Below are positions 9,301 to 16,782 of a stretch of 64,000 nucleotides of DNA, one piece after another (position 1 is the first letter of the stretch; the number at the start of each line of letters is the position of its first letter). Under the pieces are notes generated by a model. It saw only the letters and a list, made by a program, of their open reading frames with translations. It was not told the origin of the DNA and made no database searches. The position numbers and the translations under genes were made by a program. Origin of the DNA: an uncultured Chitinophagaceae bacterium (GTDB lineage: Bacteria; Bacteroidota; Bacteroidia; Chitinophagales; Chitinophagaceae); assembly GCA_936908745.1 (NCBI GenBank), contig CAKZFX010000010.1, forward strand, positions 62,001 to 126,000, in the 5' to 3' direction.

Positions 9301-9344
9301 AAAGATCGGTTTTGGTTAATGAGTAAGGATTAACCATGATCTTT
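9301..9344 (-). promoter_or_regulatory. Nested inverted repeat touching the start codon
   Basis: Outer arms AAAGATC (9301-9307) and GATCTTT (9338-9344), inner arms GGTTAAT (9314-9320) and ATTAACC (9329-9335). In the minus-strand mRNA the outer stem ends directly against the ATG of the 704-aa lipoprotein, so folding could mask initiation. An out-of-frame ATG at 9337 opens a 37-codon ORF overlapping the gene start. Confidence 0.45.
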
Positions 9345-9472
9345 CGGAAAAGGAGCCGTCATTTATTGAAGAAGAAAAAGAAGAGAAGGGTCGCAGGAGG
9401 TATTTTAAAGTTAAAAAATCTTATTAGATTAAAAAAGCAATTCCGTTGCTTTCATTGTGTATACAATACATT

Positions 9473-9480
9473 TAATTTTG
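9473..9480 (+). promoter_or_regulatory. -7 element of the rhomboid gene
   Basis: TAATTTTG lies 4 nt (CCCC) before the ATG at 9485. Candidate -33 TTG trinucleotides at 9446 and 9455 are not at ideal spacing. Confidence 0.5.
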
Positions 9481-9484
9481 CCCC

Positions 9485-10162
9485 ATGAGCAACTTCCGAT
9501 TCACGAAATATGATAGCTTCCCGCCCGTAATAAAAAACCTTATTATCATTAATGTGCTGGTTTGGGTAGCACAACTCATTTATGATAAGGAAAACGGGCA
9601 GGTTACATTATGGCTTACCAGTAAATTAGGATTGTGGTCAGTAAACACACCTTTTTTTAAGCCTTACCAGGTTGTTACCAGTATGTTTGCCCATGAGTCG
9701 TATGAAGTGACCGAATTTGATCCAAGTGGCCATCTTACATTTTTTCATATACTCTTTAACATGTTTGCACTGTTCATGTTTGGACGGGTGCTTGAAAATG
9801 TGTGGGGTGCTAAACGCTTTCTTTTTTTCTATCTGGCATGTGGATTAGGAGCATCGCTGACACATATCATAATGCAAAGCATTAACGGTGAAATCAGTGT
9901 CGCTTTAGGGGCATCGGGTGCTATAATGGGTGTATTGGTTGCATTCGGTTATCTTTTCCCTAATACAGAGCTCCACTTTTTTGGTGTTTTGCCAGTCAAA
10001 GCCAAATGGGTGGTACTGGGATTGATTCTTGTAGACCTCTTTGGAGGATTTGGCAGGAGAGAAGGCGATAATATCGGGCATTTCGCCCACCTCGGCGGCG
10101 CATTAACCGGATTTATTATTGTGTGGATCTGGAACAAAACCAATCGCAAAACGTTATACTAA
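9485..10162 (+). CDS. Rhomboid intramembrane serine protease (active-site residues present)
   Basis: 225 aa, six-helix rhomboid core. The catalytic Ser lies in LGASGAIMG (GxSG) and the catalytic His in HFAHLGGALTGF; HILFNMFALFMFGRVLE is the helix-2 region. Rhomboids cleave transmembrane helices inside the lipid bilayer. It is followed immediately by a second rhomboid-fold gene lacking both catalytic residues, so the pair can be compared directly. Start chosen at ATG 9485 because of the adjacent -7 element. Substrates are unknown. Confidence 0.92.
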   Translation: MSNFRFTKYDSFPPVIKNLIIINVLVWVAQLIYDKENGQVTLWLTSKLGLWSVNTPFFKPYQVVTSMFAHESYEVTEFDPSGHLTFFHILFNMFALFMFGRVLENVWGAKRFLFFYLACGLGASLTHIIMQSINGEISVALGASGAIMGVLVAFGYLFPNTELHFFGVLPVKAKWVVLGLILVDLFGGFGRREGDNIGHFAHLGGALTGFIIVWIWNKTNRKTLY

Positions 10163-10164
10163 AG

Positions 10165-10172
10165 TAATTTTG
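10165..10172 (+). promoter_or_regulatory. -7 element of the second rhomboid-fold gene
   Basis: TAATTTTG followed by C, identical in form to the element before the first rhomboid. It begins 2 nt after that gene's stop, so the second gene probably has its own promoter. Confidence 0.45.
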
Positions 10173-10193
10173 CAGCACAACAGAGTGGTGGGT

Positions 10194-11126
10194 ATGTCTT
10201 ATACGGAAAAACAATACAAACAAAGGATCTCTTTAGGCCAAAGCAATAATGCGCTGACCATGCTCATTATTGTCAACCTTGTCCTGTTTGCCTCGCTGAT
10301 CATGATCCGCACTTTTTTCTATTTTTTCTATCGTGAAGACGGGCAGGCGGAACAGTTTTTTGCTGAAAGGGCATTGAAGTGGTTTGTACTGCCTGCGGAT
10401 CTCAGCCAGTTAGCTTCCCGGCCCTGGACAATTCTTACAGCTCCCTTTTCACATGTGGGTGTGTGGGCTATTCTTGCCAATATGCTTTGGCTCTGGACCT
10501 TTGGGTATATCATGCAAGACCTGACCGGCAATAAAAAAATCATTCCTGTTTTTATTTATGGCGGCATCGCAGGTGCAATTGGCTTTCTTGCTATTTATAA
10601 TTTAACGCCTTCCTTACAGGCACAAGTGCCCGTAGCTACTTACTTCGGCGCCAATGCAGGTATTGCGGCCATAGCTGTTGCCACTACGATGGTATCGCCG
10701 GGTTACCGCCTCTTTCCCATGCTAAAGGGTGGTTTTCCGCTTTGGATATTGACGCTTATTTATTTGCTGGTGTCGGTGGCCACTGTGCCGGTTTTCAGCG
10801 CAGCATACTTTGTGCCGCTCGTAGCCGGTGCAGTAATGGGCTGGCTGTTTATGATGATGGTGCGTATCGGCTACGACTGGAGCGACTGGATGAATAATTT
10901 TTATGACTGGATAAACAATCTCTTTAATCCTGATAAGCCCAAAAAAGGGATGGACATAAAAGAAGAACTGTTTTATAAAGCTTCTTCCAAACCCTTTACC
11001 CGCACGCCCAACCTGACCCAGCAGCGCATCGACGAAATACTGGACAAGATCAACCAGAAAGGCTATGGCTTTTTAACAGAAGAAGAAAAAAGCCTGCTCA
11101 AAAGGGCCAGCGAGGAAGATGTATAA
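10194..11126 (+). CDS. Rhomboid-fold pseudoprotease with DUF6576-like tail
   Basis: 310 aa from ATG 10194 (MSYTEKQYKQ); in-frame GTGs at 10185 and 10188 are alternatives. The membrane core is a rhomboid fold, but where the upstream paralogue has GASGAIMG this one has GANAGIAA (Ser to Asn) and where it has FAHLGGALTG this one has FVPLVAGAVMG (His to Pro). Both catalytic residues are therefore absent and it should not be proteolytic. The C-terminus (QRIDEILDKINQKGYGFLTE) matches the DUF6576-like soluble tail common on Bacteroidota rhomboids. Pseudo-rhomboids elsewhere bind transmembrane clients without cutting them. Confidence 0.85.
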   Translation: MSYTEKQYKQRISLGQSNNALTMLIIVNLVLFASLIMIRTFFYFFYREDGQAEQFFAERALKWFVLPADLSQLASRPWTILTAPFSHVGVWAILANMLWLWTFGYIMQDLTGNKKIIPVFIYGGIAGAIGFLAIYNLTPSLQAQVPVATYFGANAGIAAIAVATTMVSPGYRLFPMLKGGFPLWILTLIYLLVSVATVPVFSAAYFVPLVAGAVMGWLFMMMVRIGYDWSDWMNNFYDWINNLFNPDKPKKGMDIKEELFYKASSKPFTRTPNLTQQRIDEILDKINQKGYGFLTEEEKSLLKRASEEDV

Positions 11127-11198
11127 AGCCTGTTCTACGGTATCATTGTTCCGCTAACGGTCATGTTATTTGCTTTTTATTTCTGAAATTCGTGAACT

Positions 11199-12323
11199 AT
11201 GGCCAGCAGGTTCAGATTATTTACACGTCGGTTTTTTATTTATACCAATATTGCCGTTGTTATTCTTTTTTTGCTGGCTTGCCTGGTGCCCGTACTAAAC
11301 CCTCAAAGCTGGTGGTTTATTTCTTTCCTGGGTTTGGCGTTTCCCTTCCTGCTCGTCATCGTTATTATTTACATGCTGGTCTGGTTGTTTACCCTTCGCC
11401 GGTTTGCATTGATCTCTGCTATTGCATTGGTATTGGGTTTAAAAAATATATTGGTGCTGTTGGCCTTTCATGGCGGCTCCTCTTTTAATCAAACAAAAAA
11501 GACAGGCGAAATACGGGTGGTGTCGTGGAATGTGGCCCGCTTTATTGAAATGAAGCGGAACAATAATAAAGGAAGCCAGACCCGGTTGCAGATGATGGAA
11601 CTGCTGGAAAAACAACAGGCCGATATTGTTTGCCTGCAGGAATTTTTTCATTCGTACGATCCGGAATGGTATCCCAATATTGACTACATCAGCAAGACGC
11701 TGAATTATCCTTACTGGTATTTTTCGCATGACCTGGATGCAGACAAGCATTTTTCGGGCAGTATTATTTTCTCCCGTTACCCGATCATTGACAGCGGCAT
11801 GGTGCGTTACCCGCGGCCGACATTGCCGGATGCGCTGATGCATGCGGATATAAAAGTAAACAGCGATACGATCCGGGTGTATACCACGCACCTGCAATCG
11901 TTGCAGTTTGGCAAATCGGATTACCAGAAACTGAGAGATATAAAAGAAGGCGAAGACCAGTTACTTTCTAATTCAAAAACCATTTTTTCCAAATGGAAAC
12001 TGGCAGTCGCCAACAGGGCCATACAAGCCGATATTATTGAAAAAGTGCTGGAGGACAGCCCTTATCCCCGCATATTCTGCGGCGACCTGAACGATGTACC
12101 CAACTCCTACACGTATTTCACGGTGAAATCGGATATGCAGGACGCTTTTTTGAAAAAGGGATTTGGGATTGGCCGTACCTTTTCCGCTATTTCGCCCACG
12201 CTGCGCATCGATTATATTTTTGCCGATGATGAATTCAAAATCAGCCAGTTCAACAGGGTGGTAAAAAGATACTCCGACCACTACCTCATAGCCGCCGACC
12301 TGGAATTGAAGAAGCAAAAATAA
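11199..12323 (+). CDS. Membrane-anchored endonuclease/exonuclease/phosphatase family protein
   Basis: 374 aa. Three hydrophobic helices at the N-terminus (~10-95) anchor it to the membrane; the remaining ~270 aa are the EEP fold: VVSWNVA, IVCLQEF (metal-binding Glu), YTTHLQS, CGDLNDVPNS (catalytic Asp/Asn) and SDHYLIAADL (catalytic His). The family includes AP endonucleases, sphingomyelinases and inositol phosphatases. The membrane anchor makes a phosphodiester lipid or extracytoplasmic substrate more likely than DNA, but the substrate is not determinable here. Its stop codon overlaps the promoter region of the cysS leader. Confidence 0.85.
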   Translation: MASRFRLFTRRFFIYTNIAVVILFLLACLVPVLNPQSWWFISFLGLAFPFLLVIVIIYMLVWLFTLRRFALISAIALVLGLKNILVLLAFHGGSSFNQTKKTGEIRVVSWNVARFIEMKRNNNKGSQTRLQMMELLEKQQADIVCLQEFFHSYDPEWYPNIDYISKTLNYPYWYFSHDLDADKHFSGSIIFSRYPIIDSGMVRYPRPTLPDALMHADIKVNSDTIRVYTTHLQSLQFGKSDYQKLRDIKEGEDQLLSNSKTIFSKWKLAVANRAIQADIIEKVLEDSPYPRIFCGDLNDVPNSYTYFTVKSDMQDAFLKKGFGIGRTFSAISPTLRIDYIFADDEFKISQFNRVVKRYSDHYLIAADLELKKQK

Positions 12324-12336
12324 TTTTGTATCTTTA
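12306..12336 (+). promoter_or_regulatory. Promoter of the cysS leader ORF
   Basis: TTG at 12306-12308 (-33) and TATCTTTA at 12329-12336 (-7, one base off TAnnTTTG) are 20 nt apart. The leader ATG follows 7 nt later, the same geometry as metF. An alternative -7, TAATTTTG, lies at 12321-12328, and another, TACTTTTG, at 12404-12411 downstream of the leader ORF. Confidence 0.5.
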
Positions 12337-12343
12337 TAGTACA

Positions 12344-12391
12344 ATGAGAGCCCTTCTCCATAGCCGTTGTTGTTGCTGTTGCGCCTGTTGA
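12344..12391 (+). CDS. Cysteine-rich leader peptide upstream of cysS (15 aa)
   Basis: ATG at 12344, stop TGA at 12389-12391; the translation is MRALLHSRCCCCCAC. Six of 15 codons are Cys, five of them consecutive, using both TGT and TGC. The next gene on the same strand, 142 nt on, is cysteinyl-tRNA synthetase. Leader peptides with runs of the cognate codon let ribosome stalling report the charged-tRNA level (as in trp and his attenuators), so this ORF is likely to sense Cys-tRNA(Cys). I see no canonical terminator with a T-tract in the 142 nt, only weak stems (CCGC/GCGG at 12413-12425, GTTACT/AGTGAC, TGATA/TATCA near cysS), so the output step is unknown. The GTT/TGT-like low complexity leaves a small chance of coincidence. 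Confidence 0.65.
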   Translation: MRALLHSRCCCCCAC

Positions 12392-12533
12392 CAGCATTAT
12401 TGCTACTTTTGCCGCACGAAGCGGTTGCCTCCAGATAAATTCCTTTTTAAATAGCTGAATAGCGTTACTGCAGTTGAAGTGAGTGACACAAGGGACGATG
12501 ATAGTAGTATCACAGCCGGTAAATAAAAATAAA

Positions 12534-14030
12534 ATGAGCGAACTAAAAGTTTACAACTCGTATAGCCGTCAGAAAGAAGTTTTTAAAAGTATAACATCCG
12601 GTCATGTGGGTATGTATGTGTGCGGACCAACGGTGAGTGGTGAAAGTCATTTGGGACATGCAAGACCGTATGTAACCTTTGATGTGGTGTACCGCTACCT
12701 GGCATATCTCGGTTACAAAGTGCGTTATGTACGCAACATCACCGATGCGGGTCACTTTGAAGAAGAAGGAAGAGAAGCGGAAGATAAAATTTCAAAGAAA
12801 GCGGTGTTGGAAAAATTAGAGCCGATGGAACTGGTGCAGAAATACACCAACCTGTTTCATTGGGCGATGGCGCAATTCAACACGATTCCGCCTTCTATTG
12901 AGCCAACGGCTACCGGCCATATCGTGGAGCAAATAGAAATGATCAAAACGATCATTGATGCGGGCTATGCCTATGAAGTAAACGGCTCTGTTTATTTTGA
13001 TGTAAAGAAGTATGCGGCTTCGCATGATTATGGCAAACTAAGTGGCCGTGTGATTGACGATTTGCTGGAAACAACAAGAGAACTGGAAGGACAGGAAGAG
13101 AAAAAAGACCGTGCTGACTTTGCGTTGTGGAAATCGGCTGCGCCGGAACATATCATGCGCTGGCAAAGTCCCTGGGGCGTTGGTTTTCCCGGCTGGCATA
13201 TTGAATGCTCGGCAATGGCCACAAAATATTTAGGGGCTGAGTTTGATATTCATGGCGGCGGTATGGATTTGTTGTTCCCGCACCATGAAAGTGAAATTGC
13301 ACAAAGTACGATCTGCAATCATACAGCGCCGGTGCGTTATTGGATTCATAATAATATGATCACCATTAACGGCCGCAAAATGGGTAAGAGCTATAATAAT
13401 GTGATCAAGCTGACGGAATTATTCAGCGGCAATCATCCATTATTGGAAAAAGCGTTTCACCCGATGGTGATCCGGTTTTTTATTTTGCAAACGCATTACA
13501 GGAGCACACTCGATTTTAGTAACGAAGCTTTACAGGCATCGGAAAAAGGATTGAGACGTCTTTGGGATGCCTATGAAAATTTGCAAAAGCTGAATGGCGA
13601 AGGTTTGACAGCAACAGCCGGTGATGCAGCGTTAGATAGCAAGATCTCAAAATTGCTGGAAGAGTTTCCGGAGTTTATGAACGATGATTTCAGCACGGCC
13701 AAAGTATTGGCGAATATGTTTGAAATAGCGCCGGTGATCAACAGCATGAAAGATAAAACGATTGCGGTGGCGGCTTTGTCTAAAGAAACCTTGGAAAAAT
13801 TGCAGGCGACATTTAAAACATGGCTGGAAGATATTTTCGGGTTGAAAAGTGTAAGTGAAGCGGATAATGCAAAGCTGCAGGGTGTGATGCAGTTGCTGAT
13901 CGATATCCGTAAAGATGCAAAGAGTAAAAAAGATTTTGCTACTTCTGATAAGATAAGAAACCAACTCGCTTCACTCGGCATAACGCTGAAAGATGAGAAA
14001 GGCGGAGAGATGAGCTGGAATGTAGACTAA
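12534..14030 (+). CDS. cysS: Cysteinyl-tRNA synthetase
   Basis: 498 aa from ATG 12534 (MSELKVYNSY); the frame is open 17 codons further upstream but those lack family similarity. Class Ia synthetase charging tRNA(Cys). Visible landmarks: zinc Cys in YVCGPTV, HIGH-equivalent SHLGHARP, zinc ligands in WHIECSAM and HHESEIAQ, and the KMSKS-equivalent GRKMGKSYNN. The C-terminal helical anticodon-binding region runs to the end. Preceded by the Cys-codon leader ORF, implying cysteine-dependent control. A T-rich hairpin lies in the repeat downstream. Confidence 0.96.
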   Translation: MSELKVYNSYSRQKEVFKSITSGHVGMYVCGPTVSGESHLGHARPYVTFDVVYRYLAYLGYKVRYVRNITDAGHFEEEGREAEDKISKKAVLEKLEPMELVQKYTNLFHWAMAQFNTIPPSIEPTATGHIVEQIEMIKTIIDAGYAYEVNGSVYFDVKKYAASHDYGKLSGRVIDDLLETTRELEGQEEKKDRADFALWKSAAPEHIMRWQSPWGVGFPGWHIECSAMATKYLGAEFDIHGGGMDLLFPHHESEIAQSTICNHTAPVRYWIHNNMITINGRKMGKSYNNVIKLTELFSGNHPLLEKAFHPMVIRFFILQTHYRSTLDFSNEALQASEKGLRRLWDAYENLQKLNGEGLTATAGDAALDSKISKLLEEFPEFMNDDFSTAKVLANMFEIAPVINSMKDKTIAVAALSKETLEKLQATFKTWLEDIFGLKSVSEADNAKLQGVMQLLIDIRKDAKSKKDFATSDKIRNQLASLGITLKDEKGGEMSWNVD

Positions 14031-14034
14031 GGTC

Positions 14035-14124
14035 GAAAATGGAAAATAGAAAATGGAAAGTGGGGGTTGGGAAATAGAAAGTGGAGAATGGGGATTGGGG
14101 TTGAATACCCTATTTTCCATTCTC
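14035..14124. repeat. Degenerate GGAAAATGG-type stutter repeat with inverted arms
   Basis: About ten imperfect iterations of GGAAAATgG/GGAAAgTGG after cysS. GAGAATGG (14084-14091) pairs with CCATTCTC (14117-14124), giving an 8-bp stem with a 25-nt loop between convergent genes, which may act as terminator. The last codons of mnmD run into the repeat. Confidence 0.7.
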
Positions 14125-14810
14125 TACTCTCCATTCCTCGCCCTCCTTGCCCTCACCATTTCCCTCTTTCCCCACGGCCCCTGAATTTTTTCTATTTTAA
14201 AACCACCGGCTTCCATCGCACGTCTTACAACACTTTTGCTGCAATATGTGACAAGAACACCATCGTCTTTTAACAACGGGGATAGTTTTCCAAAAATTTC
14301 TTGGGTCCAGAGTTCAGGTTGCGCCCTGGGTGCAAAGGCGTCGAAGTAAATAACATCAAACAGATCATTGCTTGTAAAATCCTGCAAACTGGTTTTGTAT
14401 TTGGTGAGCCGGAAGTGATCGCTGATCTCGTACATTTCTTCCCAGCCGCATTCATGTATTCTTTCAAAGCGGGATTGATATTGTGGTACATTTAATTGCT
14501 CGCAATAATTGAGCCCGGCGATTTCTGATTGGCTTAATGGGAAAGGCTCAATAGATGTATAGTAAATCCGGTTTTTATGTTTGTCGGCTTCCATCAAAGT
14601 AAGCAGGGCATTGAGACCTGTGCCGAGGCCAATTTCTAAAATGCTGTGTACGCCGATATAATCAAACAGGCCGGAACCCAGCAGGCCGGCATTGATAAAA
14701 ACATGCTGCGATTCCTGTATGGCGCCATGGAGCGAATGATAAGTAACTTCCATTTCCGGTATGCTGATGGAATGTGAACCGTCTTTAGTAACAATTATTT
14801 GCCGTTGCAT
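14124..14810 (-). CDS. mnmD: tRNA 5-methylaminomethyl-2-thiouridine methyltransferase, MnmD type
   Basis: 228 aa. SAM-dependent methyltransferase with HSILEIGLGTGLNALLTL (motif I) and the MnmC-domain signature DVIYFDAFAPRAQPELWT, then LVTYCSKSVVRRAMEAGG and GPWGKREMVRA. It methylates the nm5s2U precursor at the wobble position of tRNA. In E. coli this domain is fused to an FAD oxidase in MnmC; here it stands alone, as in other Bacteroidota. The last residues (NGE) are encoded by the adjoining stutter repeat. TTTTG lies 4 nt before the ATG on the minus strand (GAATTTTG, one base off the -7 consensus). Confidence 0.9.
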   Translation of the reverse strand: MQRQIIVTKDGSHSISIPEMEVTYHSLHGAIQESQHVFINAGLLGSGLFDYIGVHSILEIGLGTGLNALLTLMEADKHKNRIYYTSIEPFPLSQSEIAGLNYCEQLNVPQYQSRFERIHECGWEEMYEISDHFRLTKYKTSLQDFTSNDLFDVIYFDAFAPRAQPELWTQEIFGKLSPLLKDDGVLVTYCSKSVVRRAMEAGGFKIEKIQGPWGKREMVRARRARNGE

Positions 14811-14860
14811 CGTGCAAAATTCTATTTTTATTTCCGCATAATCTTAAAATTCATTCAACC

Positions 14861-15499
14861 GTGGGTATTTATATCGAACACCTTTCGAAAGATAAAAAGC
14901 TAAAGAAGCTGCTGGAAACGGCTACGCCGCACAAACTGGTGAAGCGAAAGAATATTTATATCTATCTCTGTGCGTCTATTATGAGCCAGCAGTTGAGTGT
15001 AAAAGTGGCGGATGTGATCTATAAACGCTTTATTACGTTGTTTGATGAGAAAGAGCCAACGGCACAGCAGATCGTTGACATGCCGTTTGAAAAATTAAGG
15101 GCGATCGGTCTTTCCAATGCCAAAGTAAGCTATGTAAAAAACGTGGCGCAGTTTGAACTGGATTTTGGGATGGATGCCAAAAAGCTGGCAAAGATGGACA
15201 ATGAAGCGGTGATCGCTTACCTGACAGTGATCAAAGGCGTGGGCCGCTGGACGGTGGAGATGCTGCTGATGTTTGCACTCGGTCGCGAAGATGTATTTGC
15301 GATTGACGACCTCGGCATCCAGAATGCGATGATTGGTTTGTATAAATTGGACAGGGCCGATAAAAAGAAATTCAGGAGTGATATGCTGAAAATATCAACG
15401 AAATGGAGCCCTTACCGCACTTATGCCTGTGTGCACCTGTGGCGATGGAAGGATAATACGCCGGTGGTGAAGAAGAGGCCGAAGGAGGAAATAAAGTAA
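14861..15499 (+). CDS. HhH-GPD DNA-3-methyladenine glycosylase
   Basis: 212 aa from a GTG start. Helix-hairpin-helix base-excision glycosylase: SIMSQQLSVKVADVIYKRF near residues 39-57, the hairpin IKGVGRWTVEMLL, and the catalytic Asp in FAIDDLGIQ. Length and motifs fit the AlkA/MAG2-type alkylbase glycosylases that excise 3-methyladenine and related lesions. No Fe-S cysteines at the C-terminus, so it is not an endonuclease III. Its stop codon abuts the stop of the convergent GNAT gene with no spacer. Confidence 0.88.
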   Translation: MGIYIEHLSKDKKLKKLLETATPHKLVKRKNIYIYLCASIMSQQLSVKVADVIYKRFITLFDEKEPTAQQIVDMPFEKLRAIGLSNAKVSYVKNVAQFELDFGMDAKKLAKMDNEAVIAYLTVIKGVGRWTVEMLLMFALGREDVFAIDDLGIQNAMIGLYKLDRADKKKFRSDMLKISTKWSPYRTYACVHLWRWKDNTPVVKKRPKEEIK

Positions 15500-15952
15500 T
15501 TACAAATTGATCCTGTACGTAAAAAAATCTGTTTCCGGCTCTGTCTTTTTAAATCCTATTTGTTCATACAGACTTTGTGCTGTGTAATTGTCAATAGCCG
15601 TGGAAAGCTCGACAAATGCTGAACCTTTTTCTTTTGCAAAATCCATTGCAGTTTGTATCAGTTTTTCGCCGATACCTTGTTTGCGGTATTCCTGTTCTAC
15701 ATACAGGTCATTCAAAATCCAGTTTTGCACCATGCGTACAGATGAATACTTGGGATAGAGTTGGGTAAAGCCAACAGGTTTATTATCCGTAGCCAGGGCA
15801 ACAAAGATGACGGACTCGTTATTATCAAGCCGTTGCTGAACAAATGCGGACGAAGTGTTTATATCCGATTCCCGCTTATAAAACACCCTGTATTTATCAA
15901 AGAGTTCAAATACAAGATGGCCTTGTGTGTTGTTGATCCTGATTATTTCCAT
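15500..15952 (-). CDS. GNAT-family N-acetyltransferase
   Basis: 150 aa, a single GNAT domain. Acetyl-CoA-binding motif A is visible as VEQEYRKQGIGEKLIQTA (Q/RxxGxG/A) and motif B as YEQIGFKKTEP near the C-terminus. Substrate cannot be predicted. TTTGCACA directly precedes the ATG on the minus strand (GGACTTTG, a weak -7), matching the short spacing seen at other genes here. Confidence 0.88.
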   Translation of the reverse strand: MEIIRINNTQGHLVFELFDKYRVFYKRESDINTSSAFVQQRLDNNESVIFVALATDNKPVGFTQLYPKYSSVRMVQNWILNDLYVEQEYRKQGIGEKLIQTAMDFAKEKGSAFVELSTAIDNYTAQSLYEQIGFKKTEPETDFFTYRINL

Positions 15953-16002
15953 TGTGCAAAGTCCGGTTCGTTGGTAGAAGAATTTCAGTGAAAAATAAAT
16001 AA

Positions 16003-16707
16003 TTAAATGTTCGGAGTGCCGGATGGTTTTTCAGGATATTTAAGTCTTGAAGGAAGAACAGCTTCCAATTTCGGGAAGTAAAATATTCTCGCTTTCTTTT
16101 TCTTTTTTGGGAATTGATTGTAAACGCCAATAGTAGTTTCAGCACTTGAATCTTTGATGATTTCTGTTTCTTTCTTTGTGAGCATCCTTTCAACCTCACG
16201 TTCCTGTAAGGGTTCATATGTGGGTTCGGTGATTGTCATTCCCATAATAATATTTATAGATTCGACACGGATCATTTTTTCATAAATTTTTTTCTTCTTT
16301 TTCTTGCTTTTCTTTTTTGTTTTAGCTTTCCCTGTTACGGCTGTCGTTGTTTGCGCATACAATCCTTGCTGACTGGCAACGGTTATTTCCAATGAAAAAA
16401 GGTTACTTCCAAAACAAATAAGAAATACGACGAGGTACTTCTGCCAGGCCGGCATTTTTTTATAGAAGAAATAAGAAGGAAGTGTTATACGGATGTTTTC
16501 AAGCTGCGTAGTCCTGAACCGACCACAAACTCCTTTAGAGTCATGTTCTAAAAAATATTTTTGAATAGCAGCATCGCTAAGGATAGAAAAGTCAATGACG
16601 TCTTTGTTACATTGCAGGCAATGCCGGTTGTTGCCAACAGGCTTCATTTCATCCCACGCTGCGGTGCAGGGGTTTTCTATTTTAAGGCTGAATTGCTGGC
16701 AACTCAT
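16003..16707 (-). CDS. Membrane protein with N-terminal Cys cluster, Bacteroidota-specific type
   Basis: 234 aa from ATG 16707 (MSCQQFSLKI). The first ~75 residues carry the pattern NPCTAAWDEMKPVGNNRHC, then CNKDVIDFS and GVCGRF, a cysteine-containing cytoplasmic module I know from the N-terminus of many Bacteroidota carboxypeptidase-regulatory-like or TonB-like proteins. One membrane helix follows (KYLVVFLICFGSNLFSLEI), then a lysine-rich stretch (KTKKKSKKKKKKIYEKM) and a short periplasmic tail. The usual C-terminal domain is absent or very short here. Function unknown; the Cys cluster may bind metal. Confidence 0.7.
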   Translation of the reverse strand: MSCQQFSLKIENPCTAAWDEMKPVGNNRHCLQCNKDVIDFSILSDAAIQKYFLEHDSKGVCGRFRTTQLENIRITLPSYFFYKKMPAWQKYLVVFLICFGSNLFSLEITVASQQGLYAQTTTAVTGKAKTKKKSKKKKKKIYEKMIRVESINIIMGMTITEPTYEPLQEREVERMLTKKETEIIKDSSAETTIGVYNQFPKKKKKARIFYFPKLEAVLPSRLKYPEKPSGTPNI

Positions 16708-16782
16708 TAGCAGTATATATTTCCCGTTAGAGAACAATATCAGCCAATCTGCTGCATTTTGCTATACCGTAGCTGTTAAAAA

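Noticed and set aside
14035..14124. CRISPR-like array after cysS
   Set aside because: Units are 8-10 nt, degenerate, and without spacers; no cas genes in the window.
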